Assembly: GCA_037693485.1 (NCBI GenBank)
Contig: CM075346.1
Span: 104,204,501 to 104,268,500 of the forward strand
Length of the DNA stretch: 64,000 nucleotides
Reading direction: 5' to 3'
From: Kitagawia praeruptora
Lineage: Eukaryota; Streptophyta; Magnoliopsida; Apiales; Apiaceae
Shown: positions 47,429 to 58,609 of the stretch, piece after piece
How positions within the stretch are numbered: the stretch's first letter is position 1
Layout of the letters: each line of letters opens with the position of its first letter
Translations under genes and position numbers: made by a program
The notes under the pieces: model-generated
Databases searched by the model: none
What the model was told of the DNA's origin: nothing
What the model saw: only the letters and a program-made list of their open reading frames with translations

Positions 47429-47477
47429 ACGTCAAGCTATTGACGTTAAAGAAGCGCTTCGTGGGAGGCAACCCATG
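47429..47477 (+). promoter_or_regulatory. Hairpin and post-ORF motif (F2)
   Basis: ACGTCAA-GCTA-TTGACGT (47429-47446) is a perfect 7-bp stem. The 26-bp motif AAGCGCTTCGTGGGAGGCAA + CCCATG follows at 47452-47477, starting 40 nt after the stop codon. Confidence 0.7.
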
Positions 47478-47522
47478 CATTAGTGTAGGAAGGGGGAAAA
47501 AAAAAAAAAATGAAAAAATCGA

Positions 47523-47700
47523 ATTTTGAGTGTGTCACGCAGGAGCAAGCTGCGTTACAGGGCAGTTTGCGCCCCTGTGGCGCAACTTGCGCCTGCGTTA
47601 CTGGATGAAGGGCAATTTGCCTCTCTGATGCGCAATTTGCGATGGAGTGTCTGTAATAGGGGCAAATTGCAGTCAACACGCGCAGTCTGCGCGTGGTCTT
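47523..47700 (+). repeat. GCGCAA/TTGCGC-rich block (F2)
   Basis: A G+C-rich patch in an A/T-rich element, made of many short TGCGC, GCGCAA and TTGCGC words that can pair with one another. F3 has a counterpart at the same place (58610-58800). Confidence 0.6.
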
Positions 47701-47905
47701 CCAGGAGGTCAGAAAATCAGTTCAGTGCAGGCCTTGTTATTTCCGTGCGTGTTGTGCTGTTTATATAAAAAAAAAAAAAATTCTTTTCCCTTCCATTCTA
47801 TTTATACCCCCATTCTCTCTAATTCTTTTCCTATTTCAATTCCAAAACCTCCCATCTTTTCTCCAAAAATTCTAAACCAAATTCTTTTCTAATTCTAATT
47901 TTATT

Positions 47906-47906
47906 C

Positions 47907-47950
<44 letters not shown>

Positions 47951-48011
47951 TTTCTTATTATTATTATAGTTATTAGTTATTATTATTATTATTATTTTCT
48001 TTATTATTTTC

Positions 48012-48053
<42 letters not shown>

Positions 48054-48054
48054 T
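47906..48054 (+). repeat. (TTA)n microsatellite (F2)
   Basis: About 150 bp of TTA repeats with a few interruptions. It gives spurious long frames of I and N on the other strand. F3 has (TAA)n at the matching place. Confidence 0.95.
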
Positions 48055-48237
48055 TATATATACACCTATACATACAACTCCAATTCCTCTTCTATTTTAT
48101 TTTAAATCTTTAATAAATTCAATTCTAAAGAGGAATTAATTGCAAGTTCACCTCTTTGATTCGTATTGGGTAAATCTTTTTCTCTAATGTTATTACGAAT
48201 TTGTGTTCTTGTCAATTGTGGGTTTTGTAGTATTCAG

Positions 48238-48318
48238 GCAAGGTGGCCAGTCTATGGAGCTCGTGCGCAATATCCTCCACCAGATTCATCCGAGGAGGGC
48301 GACTGCTTCGGTATTCAG
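48238..48318 (+). CDS. F2 short exon with ARWPVYGAR peptide
   Basis: A 27-codon stretch between TATTCAG (acceptor-like) and GTATGTT (donor-like). It encodes ARWPVYGAR, then two residues, then YPPPDSSEE. F3 has the same peptide in the same place and frame, with synonymous third-base changes. There is no start codon, so it would be reached by splicing. Function unknown; a remnant of an envelope-like 3' gene is possible. Confidence 0.5.
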
Positions 48319-48351
48319 GTATGTTTTCTACTATCCCTTGTATTTACTTCC

Positions 48352-48390
48352 ATTCAATGAGGACATTGAATATTTTAAGTTTGGGGGTGG
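48352..48390 (+). promoter_or_regulatory. Hairpin plus internal purine tract (F2)
   Basis: ATTCAATG-AGGA-CATTGAAT (48352-48371), then AAGTTTGGGGGTGG (48377-48390), as in F1. Confidence 0.7.
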
Positions 48391-48399
48391 TTTGAGGGA

Positions 48400-49940
48400 T
48401 TAGTAGTTGTTGTTGTATTAATTGTTCATGTAGGATTTCATGCTTTGCATATTAGTAGTAGTAAATTATGCATTTATGTTCGTGTTATCTACGTTTGTTT
48501 CATATAGGACACTCTGTTTTTATGTTCGTATATCATGTGAGTTCATAATAGTTGCATTTGCACCCATGCTTGATAGGAATTTTGTGTTGTTGATGCTTTT
48601 GATTGAGAAGTGATATGCTTTGTTCTTGTGCACACACATACACTAGTAAGTTGAAGCTAGTAGATTTATTGAATGTTGTAAGTGATTAGAAGGACATGAA
48701 TATGTGCAAGATGATTTAGTTTGCATGCTTTGAATACAAGTCGGTGCGTTAGAGAGATTTTTTGCTTGGGATTGAGTACGTTTTTCCGCCAAGTGAGATT
48801 TTGAGCCTTATTGCATATTTGTTGCAATTTACTCGTTTGCTTGAGTGTCCACGGATTGTTTGCATTGCTAGCAGTTGTTTGAGGTCTTTCTTGAAACGCA
48901 TGACATTATTTGACGATTAAAATGATAAAGGCATTTAGGAATAACCACATATTTTCCCATATTACCACACCATGTTTACATGATCAATTAGTTAACCCGT
49001 TGAGCTTAATCCTATTTTTTTTCGGTGACATACCACATTACTTGCCTAGACCTTTTTCTTGTATTGGCCTTACATTAATTTGAACCCACATTGTCAAAGG
49101 CTAGTAGAGTGCTTAAGGGAGTACTAAGGTGTGCAAGGGAGGGGTTATTGTTGGTCATACTTTTGGGGGAAATATTGAATATTGGGTTTGGTTGTTTACT
49201 TGAAAGTCGACATATGTAATAAATTATGGGATCATTGTTATTGTTATTGTTTATTGTTTGTGTTCTATTTAGCTCTCGAAAAAAAAAGAAAAAAAAATAT
49301 GAAAAAAAAAAAAAAATATTATGAGAGCATGTTTGTGTTTGTTGTGATCCTATTTCAGTCGACTAGTCGAGTGTTTGTTTTAGTAAAATTATGTGGGGAA
49401 AAATAGGGTGTTGTGTATGATGTATTATGGTACTTACTAGCTTTTGACACTTCACCTGTTTGGCTTATTTGACATACCTTGTCCCTAGCCCCGTTACAAC
49501 CCAAATAAAGACCTTTTGATTATCGTCATTGATGTATGTTGTGTTAAGAGTTAGATTGATACCAAATGTCAAGCATGTTTATGATTTTGTTGGAATTGAG
49601 TGATACACTTACCCTTGTTCTTGAGTGAAAATTCTTTTGTGAGTGGATGGTGAGTGTTTACTTGTTTTTGCGTATGAGATCCCGAGTTTTGTCTCAAAGA
49701 TGTACTCTTGTAGGCTTAGCATGTTTACTAACTTATTCTTACACTTGACATGGGCTTGTGAGAACTTATGCATGTTCATTGAGTAGACTATGTGAATACT
49801 TGCACTTTCGACACCAAGACATTGCGTATTTACTTTGATTCTTAAGTTGATGTGGCATGAGAGGATTTGAAGGTATGGTAGATTAGATTAATTGCATTTT
49901 CATAGTAGTTGCATTCATGCATTGCATTGCATTAGGTTAA
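48400..49940 (+). other. F2 non-coding tail
   Basis: Related to F1 42070-43440 over most of its length (for example TGTGTTGTTGATGCTTTTGA and CGTCATTGATGTATGTTGTG phrases). No frame that I can support. Confidence 0.7.
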
Positions 49941-50131
49941 ATGGATTTTGTGGGTACATTCGATATAGGCCCTCACGAGACCTTACTCGTCCACTAGGGC
50001 TGCCTAGGGGTTTAAAGGGCTTGTTGCATATGCCAAATGCAACCGTGATCACCTACGGAAGTGGTACTAGTTAGTTAGTTAGTTGTAATTGTTAATGCTT
50101 GAGGACAAGCATCGGTTTAAGTTTGGGGGTG
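49941..50131 (+). promoter_or_regulatory. Pre-LTR conserved block and polypurine tract (F2)
   Basis: Close match to F1 43442-43634, ending in AAGTTTGGGGGTG (50119-50131) against the 3' LTR. Confidence 0.8.
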
Positions 50132-51507
50132 TGATAAGTGGATTTATATCCACTTGGAGCATTCTAAATCGGCTTAAATTGATTGTCTTGGGCTCAAGTT
50201 TCTTGTAGTTTTGATGTGTTTTGTTTAGTTATGCAGATTTACAAGGATGTTGATTATGGTGGATGTTTTTGTCGTTTTTGGAGATTTAATTTATTAAAAT
50301 TCGGATTTATTGGGCTGCACGCGTGAGATTCACTGTTTGGGCCATATCTTGAGTTCTATAAGTCTGTTTTCAGCCCGTAAGCAGTCCACGCGAAGATAAC
50401 GAGATTCTCTATCATTCTAAGGTGGTCCAGAAGCCCAATTACGTCTGGAACGGCTCTGGAAAACAGAAGAAAAGTCAGCTACGAATTTCCCTTAAAAAAC
50501 AGAATCAGTTTAGGAAACGTATCTTGCAGAAATTCTATTATAATTCTGTTTTGGTATTTTCTTGCTGGGCAAGATGTCTAGAGCCTATATAAACACATCC
50601 AACCCTTGTAAATTAGAGTATTAGGAAGATCATTATCATTAGAATTATTACATATCAATTACTTAGTTTTATTTGTATATTTTCATACTTTGTTTTTATC
50701 ATGGTTTCATCAGATCCCATGATGACGAGAGGTTCGATTATGAACTAATCGTTGTCATGGGATTCTAACGGATTTATTTATGGAGCTTTAGTATCTTGAT
50801 TGCTTTAAAGATCTGTGTGTGGTGTATATCTGATATTCTCGTATGGTTGTGCTTATTGAATTTAGATGCGTAGCTAACATCTAATTTGTTAATCTCTTGT
50901 GAAGCGAGAGTGGATCTTGAGATTTAGAACTTGCCATGCTAGCATAGGATAGGTTGATGTTAATCATCATGATTTGTGGCATGAATAGAGATATTATGCT
51001 ACCCTATGTGATCTTAGTGGATAACTTGTGCTTCAACCTCTATGTTTTCAAATTCTATAGAGATATAGGGTCTAAACATAATAGGTGCCTATTCATCTTC
51101 TATCTCTTTTGTGGATGTATGTGTAGATTGGTACTAGTATACCGAGAGGTAACTTTTACTCTTTTCATGTTATCCGATCAGATATCATAACCATTGCATA
51201 TAGTGATTAAAGGCGTCAGATCTAAGCGAAGTATTTAATGAAGTTAGGATTCCATGGTTTTTCTTGCAGACGTAATTAGATTTTAATTCTTGTTAGTTAG
51301 TTAATTCTTAGTTTTGTTAATTTGTGTCTTAGTTAATTTAGTTTAATAAACCCAAAATTGTTATTGTCTTAGCAGTGCATAATAACCATACATTGTTGCA
51401 TAGGCATATTTACTGAATAGAACCATAACTTGATCTCTGTGGGAACGAACTTGACTTATATCTGTATTACTTGTGACCACGTACGCTTGCGTGATTTAGT
51501 GCAAACA
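50132..51507 (+). repeat. 3' LTR of F2
   Basis: 1376 bp, nearly identical to 44854-46229, ending GTGCAAACA. Confidence 0.93.
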
Positions 51508-51512
51508 ACGCG

Positions 51513-51786
51513 CGGCAAATTGTTTCTTTACAGCTGGCGCGTGCAGTTCACGCGGGTGGAGGAGAGTGGCGCCAGACGCAGGAGAAGCATCATCATTACT
51601 TGGTACAGTGCAAAGCAGATGTGAAAATGTTCGGTTGCTTTTTTTGAGTGTTGTCCGTGTCCTTTTATTATGTAGCTGGTCTTGGAGTGCTCTTCTGGTT
51701 CAACAAATTATCCGGTTCTATTTCTAAACTCTGGTAATTTCATATTTAATTTCTCGTAATTTTTAATTTAGTTATTATTTTTATTA

Positions 51787-51828
<42 letters not shown>

Positions 51829-52666
51829 GATTCTAATTCTTTTATTTTTATTTTTAATTTTTCGTAATTTCTTAATTAAATTATAAAATTTTCTACCATG
51901 ATTTTATTTAATTCCATAAAGGTGCCTAGTTTAATTATGAACTAACACTTTCATGGGGTTCTAATGTAATGAATTATTAATGCTCATGTTAATTTGATAG
52001 ATAATTTGTGTTTACAATTTCTATATAAGATTGCCTTGCATGGTTGTTTTAATTGAATATAGGTGAATAGCTAACATCTATTGTGCCAAATCTCTAATGA
52101 TTGCGAAAGTGGATTTAGAGATTTAGGGCTTGCCATGCTAGCATAGGTATGTCGGCTTCTCCGCATTTCGGATTATAGTTTCGAAAGAACGTTATTCCCC
52201 TATGTAGTTAATTGCGGAACTTGTGATTAAATTGATTGTATCACCCATTCACATAGACATATACTGTATTGGATATAATTAATGCCCTTATAACTTCTAT
52301 CTCTTTTGTGGATGTTTATTTGGAATGGTGTGAGTTAATTGAAAGATGGCTCATATTAGTTTCGTGTTCCCGCTAGCATTCTTAACAATTGTAACACATT
52401 AATTCTTGATAATTAATAAGAGTTAAAACATTCATGAAATTAGGACCCCATGCCTCTATCATATTATTTTAAACAAATTAGCCGTTACTTCATTAGTTAA
52501 TTGTTATCTACAAATAAACCATTTTAGTTCGTTCATGCTTCTAATATTAACCAAACATTGTTGAATAGACATATTTACTTAAATAACCGAGTCTTCGTGG
52601 GAACGATCCTTATTTCCCTATATTGCTTTTGGACTGCGTACACTTGCGTAGAGAAAATAGCGAACA
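51513..52666 (+). repeat. 3' LTR of F1, second part
   Basis: Continues the F1 LTR after the F2 insertion (1154 bp) and ends GCGAACA, followed by TCCAC. It includes the second copy of the (TTA)n tract, at about 51774-51828. Confidence 0.92.
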
Positions 52667-52860
52667 TCCACTCGATAGAAAAAATGACCAAACGCATTCT
52701 CTTGTTGTAACTTTCGTAACAAGACCAAGCCACACTCCGCATAACCGGAATCAAACACTTGGTGCCGAATATCCCGTATGACATTGCGTACATCTTGATT
52801 AGAAAACCCTAAATTTTCAATGCCTCCACATGTCTCACCAAGATATTTCATCACTTTACT
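52667..52860 (-). pseudogene. FAR1-like pseudogene, piece 2
   Basis: On -, it encodes MKYLGETCGGIENLGFSNQD and on through LLRKLQQENAFGHFFYRVD, the linker between the FAR1 DNA-binding domain and the MULE domain. It is in frame with piece 3 across the F1 insertion (once one TCCAC copy is dropped) and with piece 1 across the hAT element. Confidence 0.92.
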
Positions 52861-53261
52861 CAGGGACGGAACTAGGAATTTGAAATGGGATGGGCTTGAC
52901 AACTTACTACAAATTTTCACCACCTGATCACCCATACGCCAGATTCTCCAACCATTGTTAATTTTATTAGCAATTGTCTCTCTATATAGATAACCATAAT
53001 ATTCCCTATAAACCCATCCTCCATACCAGGACTACTCTTAAAAATTTTAAAGATTGTTGTTATTTTTACAGAGATAATCAGCAGCATGACATGAAAGAAT
53101 TTAGCAAATACATAATGGTCACATAGTTTTTGTGTGGGCTGGATATATATCAAATAATAGTTGGACCAAGTAAAGTCACAACATGTACAACTTGTTATTT
53201 CTTTTTTAGAATTTCATCCTGGGCTTATGCCCAGGGAAGCCCTTTGATGCTTTCGTCCCTG
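52861..53261. mobile_element. hAT-type MITE, 401 bp
   Basis: Ends CAGGGACG and CGTCCCTG are inverted copies. Flanking 8-mers ACTTTACT (52853-52860) and ACATTACT (53262-53269) differ at one base, fitting the 8-bp target duplication of hAT elements. No transposase. Removing it restores the FAR1-like frame. Confidence 0.85.
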
Positions 53262-54130
53262 ACATTACTCGTCTCGATCCCCGATTTGTTAAACAACTCA
53301 ATCAATGATCGGGTGATCGGATCGATGTTGCGCGATGTTTGAAAAAATTGTCGCTTATCCGGTGTTACCATGGCATGATTGTGTTTCAAATCAACCAAAG
53401 TTACCTTCCATTTGTTTACATTCACTAGGTGACATACGTACATTCGAGCACGACAATTCATTCGTGGATCTACATCCCTAATGCGTCGTTTTCCTTTATC
53501 ACGATAATCCAATTCTGGTGCTACTCTTCCACCCTTCTTACAAATAAACAAACGAGATGATGGATCATGACTCCGTTGATGTTTATGAGTATTCCTAATT
53601 ATTATCTCGAATCCGACATTTTGACCATAATTTCTATAAAAACTTTCCGCCTCATCTAATGTATCGAAAATCATTCCAACACAAGGCACAACCTTATTAA
53701 CATCCGCAAATGTAAAATCACAATTTTCATTTTTTCCCATCCTAACATCCTCATCATCAACATTTTTTCCCATCCTAACATCCTCCTCATCATCAATTTT
53801 TTCCATCCTAATATCCTCATCTCCTTCATCATCATTTTTTCCCATCCCAAATTTCTCATCTTTTTCATCATCACCATCACTAATAATTATCTTGTTTTTA
53901 CCCTTTCCACCATCATTTTTTTTCCCACCAACATCATCAACATTCATTTTATCTTTATGAACATTGTAATTCACTCTACGTTTATGAACACTACTATAAT
54001 AATTATCGATATCTACATCATTAACGAATAATTTACGAGAAACATGATTTTTTTCAACGGGCGGCGTAACATAATCATCACCATTACGTTCACTAGATGA
54101 ACTAGAAGAGCTAAATAAAAATGAAGCCAT
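53262..54130 (-). pseudogene. FAR1-like pseudogene, piece 1 (N-terminus)
   Basis: The start at ATG 54130 (MASFLFSSSSSSSERNGDD) continues open to the hAT element. An acidic, repeat-containing N-terminal region (DVRMGKN repeated) precedes a FAR1 DNA-binding domain: CVGMIFDTLDEAESFYRNYG, then conserved C residues and a final HNH. This piece itself has no stop. In plants such proteins derive from MULE transposases, and FHY3/FAR1 act as transcription factors in far-red light signalling. The role of this member is unknown, and downstream defects and insertions make it a pseudogene. Confidence 0.9.
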
Positions 54131-54270
54131 TGAATAGAGCACTAACCTTAATTTTGGATGAATTTTTGAGCTCCAAACCCTTGAAATTCGTTGGTGTTTT
54201 CTGCTGGTTGAAAAAAAGGAAATTGAAGAAGAAGACAAATTCTGTAACCTTAAAGGAAATAGATTTCACG

Positions 54271-54456
54271 CCTGCCGCATTGTTTCATTGCGGCAGGAAT
54301 CCTTAAATGCCAACTGCCGCAATGAAACATTGTTGTAGGTGGTTCATTTATTACCAGCCACCAACCATAATTAATGCGGTAAAATTTTTCTGAGCCACAA
54401 CCAAACATTGCGGCAGAAAAAACTACCGCAATGGCTCATTGCGGCAGTAATTTAAG
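54271..54456. repeat. Cluster of TGCCGCAA inverted repeats
   Basis: A hairpin CCTGCCGCA...TGCGGCAGG at 54271-54297, then more TGCCGCAATG / CATTGCGGCA words to about 54452. It may be a small fold-back transposon in the former promoter of the FAR1-like gene. No target duplication was identified. Confidence 0.5.
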
Positions 54457-54930
54457 TTTTTTTCTTTTTTTTTGTTTTATTTTTAAATCTTCAAATATGC
54501 ATCAAAATAATAAACTATATTAATTTTAACTTTAGTGTATCTTTATAAATGTATTATGGATATTTTTTACATGTTATGTAGTTTAAATAATGATGGAATG
54601 ACATGTACATCTCAATCTTAGATAACTGTTGAAAAATAAATCAGGATGGTAACATTTTTTGTTATTTTTTCTATTTAAAATATTCAATATAAATTTTTTC
54701 TTAACGTTTTCATTCATTTTAACTTACATTAATGTTTTATGCTATTTTTTTCATTTTTAAGATTATAATAATATATATTATCATTATTTTCAAGTTTTGA
54801 CTTTACATAACATTTTTTTCCCTAAATTTGTTTTAAAAATTAATTAATTAATAATTTAAATGTCTCACGGTTGGAAGTCATTCCCATGTTCATTAACCCG
54901 TCTATACACATTTTATATGTTATTATCTAT
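54457..54930. other. AT-rich intergenic DNA
   Basis: Nothing recognised. Confidence 0.45.
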
Positions 54931-55321
54931 TAATTTACTATTTTTTATTAATTTTATAAATATATATATCAAATTACTATAATGTAAAACATATGTAAAA
55001 TAATTTTGCTTAAACTTGCAAGTGTACAAGTTGATGGAATAGCAAAATGTTTGTTTTATTTGGAAAAGGTCAAGAACTCTTGACCTTTTAGCAATTATAC
55101 AAAACTTTTCCCACTCCACCAACTTGTACTCTAGTAATTTAAACAGATCCAAACGAATGGTTTTAATTTACTATTTTTATTAATTTTATAAATAAACATA
55201 TATCAAATTAATAATTTTAAATAATAGATAAGATAATATTGTTTAAATTACTAGAGTACAAGTTGGTGGAGTGGGAAAAGTTTTGTATAATTTCTAAAAG
55301 GTCAAGAGTTTGAATCCAAAC
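54931..55321. repeat. SINE-like unit in direct, inverted and direct copies
   Basis: One phrase with ACAAGTTGGTGGAGTGGGAA and AAAAGGTCAAGAGTTTGAAT occurs three times: about 55015-55078 (+), 55079-55145 (-), 55241-55321 (+). The first two form a palindrome centred at about 55078. TGGTGGAGTGG and GTTTGAATCC resemble pol III A and B boxes. The A/T-rich lead-in (ATTAATTTTATAAATA) is also duplicated. Confidence 0.55.
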
Positions 55322-55369
55322 TAATGCTATGTTTTTTTAATTAAACAACTAATAAATACTGTCGCAATG

Positions 55370-56642
55370 TGTTAGTAGTATTTTTATGTGTTCGTTCGCA
55401 GGGAAGGACTGAATGTAATATCAAGTTCAAGTATCTTATCTCTCACAATTTAGAAGTGTAGAAGAATGTTAGGTTTGTTTATAAACTAAATTAAACTAAT
55501 TATCAATCGAGAATAAAATATATGAGGAAAACAATCCAAGAACTGGGGTTCTTCACTTGGTTTCAATGCACATTCAATATCTATGTGATGTTTACGTACT
55601 TACTCTGCTGAAAACAATTCTTCTAAGGTTATAATGTTCTCTTCCAAGATACAATATAGTGTCTACAACTACACCTTAATTGTCACTTCCATGATACAAT
55701 CAAAGTACAACCATAAACTAATAAGCACCAAGAATTATAAGTCTCACAATTCGCATATTAATCTCCCAATCAAATACTTGAATTATGTCTGTTAAATCAT
55801 GCACTAAAATTGCAACTCCTCTTCCAAGTTATTACAATCCCTAAAATCCAATCAAAGGTTCATGACTCCCCTAATTGTGTTAAGCTCTCAATAACAGATC
55901 AGCAAAGCAAGAAAATCACAGATAATTAAACACACATGAATACCAAGGAATACTACCCAATCCTCAGATTAGAGATTTAGCTACACATAATTAAAGAAGA
56001 AAACAAAACACATGGATTAATAGAAGAACTCATAATTATAAGAATATAAAAAAAAACTTTAATCTTCAAAGAAAATAATAGTTCTCCAGAAAAATTCCTA
56101 AAAGCTGCGTACAAAGTTGTATCTATATAATAGTGTTTTTTCCTCTCCTCTAAATTAATAACCTAGATGTGTTTATATAGATACTCCAAGTCTTGCCCAG
56201 CAAGAAATTTCCTTCTATTACAATTAGAATTTAAAGAAGGTACCAAAAACTGCCCAGAATACAATTAGAATTAGAAAAGGGCAAAATAGTAAATTCCCAG
56301 CCTTCTTTTACAAGATGACGTGCGCGATTTCATTCAGCATATTTCTTGCACGTGCTATCTATCCCAGGTTGTAGAAAATCTCTCAAGCTTCGCGTGGGCA
56401 GTAAGATCGCTGAAAACGGACTTCTAGAACTCCAGATATGGCCAAAACAGTGTAGACTGCGCAACCTTCCCGGAAAATCCGAATTTTAATCAATTAAATC
56501 TCCAAAAACAACAGAAGCATTGATATTCTTGCAAACCTGCACAACTAAGCAAAACACATCAAAACTATAACAAACTTGAGTCCAAAACGATCAATTTAAA
56601 CTGATATAGAATGTTCCAAGTGGATATAAAATCCACTTATCA
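55370..56642 (-). repeat. F3 LTR, first
   Basis: 1273 bp. Acts as 3' LTR for the interior at 56643-60031. On - it begins TGATAAGTGGATTTTATATC, sharing the terminal inverted repeat with F1 and F2. Confidence 0.92.
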
Positions 56643-56834
56643 AACACCCCCAGACTTAAACCGATGCTTGTCCTCAAGCATAAACAATTATAACTAACTA
56701 ACTAACTAGTACCACTTCCGTAGGTGATCACGGTTGCATTTGGCATATGCAACAAGCCCTTTAAACCCCTAGGCAGCCCTAGTGGACGAGTAAGGTCTCG
56801 TGAGGGCCTATAGCGAATGTACCCACAAAATCCA
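56643..56834 (-). promoter_or_regulatory. Polypurine tract and conserved block (F3, copy 1)
   Basis: Reverse complement of the F1/F2 pre-LTR block. The purine tract (56643-56658) has one change, AAGTCTGGGGG instead of AAGTTTGGGGG. Confidence 0.75.
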
Positions 56835-57974
56835 ATGCAATGCAATGCATGAATGCAACTAAATGAAAATGCAAAGATCCCCTTCAAACTCACCAAACCA
56901 ACTAACAAGCAAACATCTCAAAGAATGCAAATAAATCCAAGCAGAGCTCGACTAAGTCCCCGTATAATAACAGTACATGAACAGAAACGTGCGTGTGTGC
57001 AATGCTCATCAGAAATACTCCCAAAACTAGGTAAAAAATCATAAACAGAATAGACTGTAGACACTTCATAACCTAGGAACACCTCCACCCTTATCCAAGG
57101 TAGACAGAAACTCATGCTTTATTACTATGACACATAATACTATATACAATACACATGCTTATTTAACCGTGCAATGAATGAGACCCCAAAAGGCTTATAC
57201 AATAATACCCATGTAGCGAGTGTTAGGTCAGCAATCCCAAACCACAAGGCTTTAGGTTACTAGGACTAAGTCCCCTCAGACTTAATTACTCGAGTATTAA
57301 AGAGCTCACTCTGGTTAATTCTGCATTTAAACAATTAAACTATTGACTCTTTTTTTTTCTTTTTTCTTTTTTCTTCTTTTTTTTCATTTTTTTTTTCATG
57401 CAATCTGGAATGAGAATTCTCAATTCCAACCTTAGACTACTCATATAAATATGAGCTGGCCACTAGCCATTTGACACCTAGCCATTATTCAACAAATATT
57501 AACAACTAGCATGAAATCCCTGGTTTCCCCCAAACTTAGACTTTAGCGCTCCTACGCCATCAAGGGAATAACGAAAATTCTAAATATAATCAGGTGATTA
57601 AATCTCAAAACTCCAAACAAGCATGACCTCAACCTAGCCCAAAAGCAAACAATGAGACTGTGTAAAAGTTTTGTTCCCGTAACATGCAAGTCAATTCCTA
57701 GGAACTATAAATTAGCCCTCTACTCATCATCACCACACTCAATTAAAACATCTACCTATCAATCAGAATCAGCTCGTCCTAAGGGATCATGAAATATGCA
57801 TGCCATGAAAATGCAACTAAATGAAAACTCACATGGTATACGAAAAGAAAAACAGAATGTCCTATATGAAACAAACGTAGATAACACAACATATATGCAT
57901 GATTTACTACTAATAATATGCAAAGCATGAAATCCTACATGAACACATAATACAACAACTACTAATCCCCCAAA
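56835..57974 (-). other. F3 non-coding tail
   Basis: About 1.1 kb between the two purine-tract modules. No supported frame. A T-rich run lies at 57351-57400. Confidence 0.6.
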
Positions 57975-58013
57975 CCACCCCCAAACTTAAAATATTCAAT
58001 GTCCGCATTGAAT
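57975..58013 (-). promoter_or_regulatory. Hairpin plus internal purine tract (F3, copy 1)
   Basis: On -: ATTCAATG-CGGA-CATTGAAT (58013-57994), then AAGTTTGGGGGTGG (57988-57975). Same as F1 and F2. Confidence 0.7.
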
Positions 58014-58045
58014 GGAAGTAAATACAAGGGATAGCAGCAACATAC

Positions 58046-58123
58046 CTACTCGTCCTCTTCCTCGGATGAATCAGAATCTGGCGGTGGATACCGCGTACGA
58101 GCTCCATAGACTGGCCACCTTGC
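58046..58123 (-). CDS. F3 short exon with ARWPVYGAR peptide (copy 1)
   Basis: 25 codons and a TAG: ARWPVYGAR, two residues, YPPPDS, then an acidic tail. It is preceded on - by TTCTG, whereas copy 2 and F2 have TTCAG, so the likely splice acceptor is damaged in this copy. GTATGTT follows the stop. Confidence 0.5.
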   Translation of the reverse strand, partial: ARWPVYGARTRYPPPDSDSSEEEDE

Positions 58124-58304
58124 CAGAATTCCTACAAAATCCCCAATTGACAAGAACACAAATTTGTAATAAAAATAAGATTAGAGAAAAAGATTTACCC
58201 AAGACGAATCAAAGAGGTGAACTTGCAATTAATTCCTCTTTAGAATTGAATTTTTAGAGATGTAAATAAATAAAAGAGGAATTGGATTTGTATGTATAGG
58301 TGGG

Positions 58305-58306
<2 letters not shown>

Positions 58307-58400
<94 letters not shown>

Positions 58401-58419
58401 TAATAATAATAATAATAAT
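58307..58419. repeat. (TAA)n microsatellite (F3, copy 1)
   Basis: About 113 bp of TAA repeats with two interruptions, at the place matching F2's (TTA)n. Confidence 0.95.
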
Positions 58420-58609
58420 TATGAATTAGAATAGAAATAGGTTTAGAATTTTGAAGAAAAGATGGGGGTTTTTGAAATAGAAATAGGAAAAGAATTAGGT
58501 GTAGGAATTGATATAGGATTAGAAGGTATAAATAAGATGTGGGGTTAAAAAGTTTTTTTTTTTTTATAAGCCAAGTCACAACAACTGAAAAACAAACACA
58601 AAAAAATTA

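Larger units (their letters stand above)
44854..51507 (+). mobile_element. F2: non-autonomous Athila-related element with a gag-like ORF
   Basis: Inserted in F1's 3' LTR with TSD ACGCG (44849-44853 and 51508-51512). LTRs are 44854-46229 and 50132-51507, both 1376 bp, differing by eye at about three bases, so it is very young. The interior of 3902 bp has the same tRNA-Asp primer site as F1, one ORF related in part to gag, no pol, and the shared tail modules. This is the layout called TR-GAG. It would depend on an F1-like helper. Confidence 0.93.
33923..52666 (+). mobile_element. F1: Athila-like LTR retrotransposon with a nested element
   Basis: TG...CA element with TSD TCCAC (33918-33922 and 52667-52671). 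The 5' LTR is 33923-36295 (2373 bp). The 3' LTR is split in two (43635-44853 and 51513-52666) by the later insertion of F2, and its pieces also sum to 2373 bp. The interior, 36296-43634, has a tRNA-Asp primer site, gag, pol in the order protease, RT, RNase H, integrase, a long non-coding tail and a purine tract. The tRNA-Asp primer, pol sequence and tail fit the Athila branch of Ty3-gypsy. No envelope-like frame was seen. About a dozen differences between the LTRs are visible by eye. Confidence 0.95.

Noticed and set aside
47831..48073. 80-residue frame on - made almost only of I and N
   Set aside because: It is the translation of the (TTA)n microsatellite.
58229..58579. 116-residue frame on - rich in Y, L and I
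   Set aside because: Translation of the (TAA)n tract of F3; not a protein.
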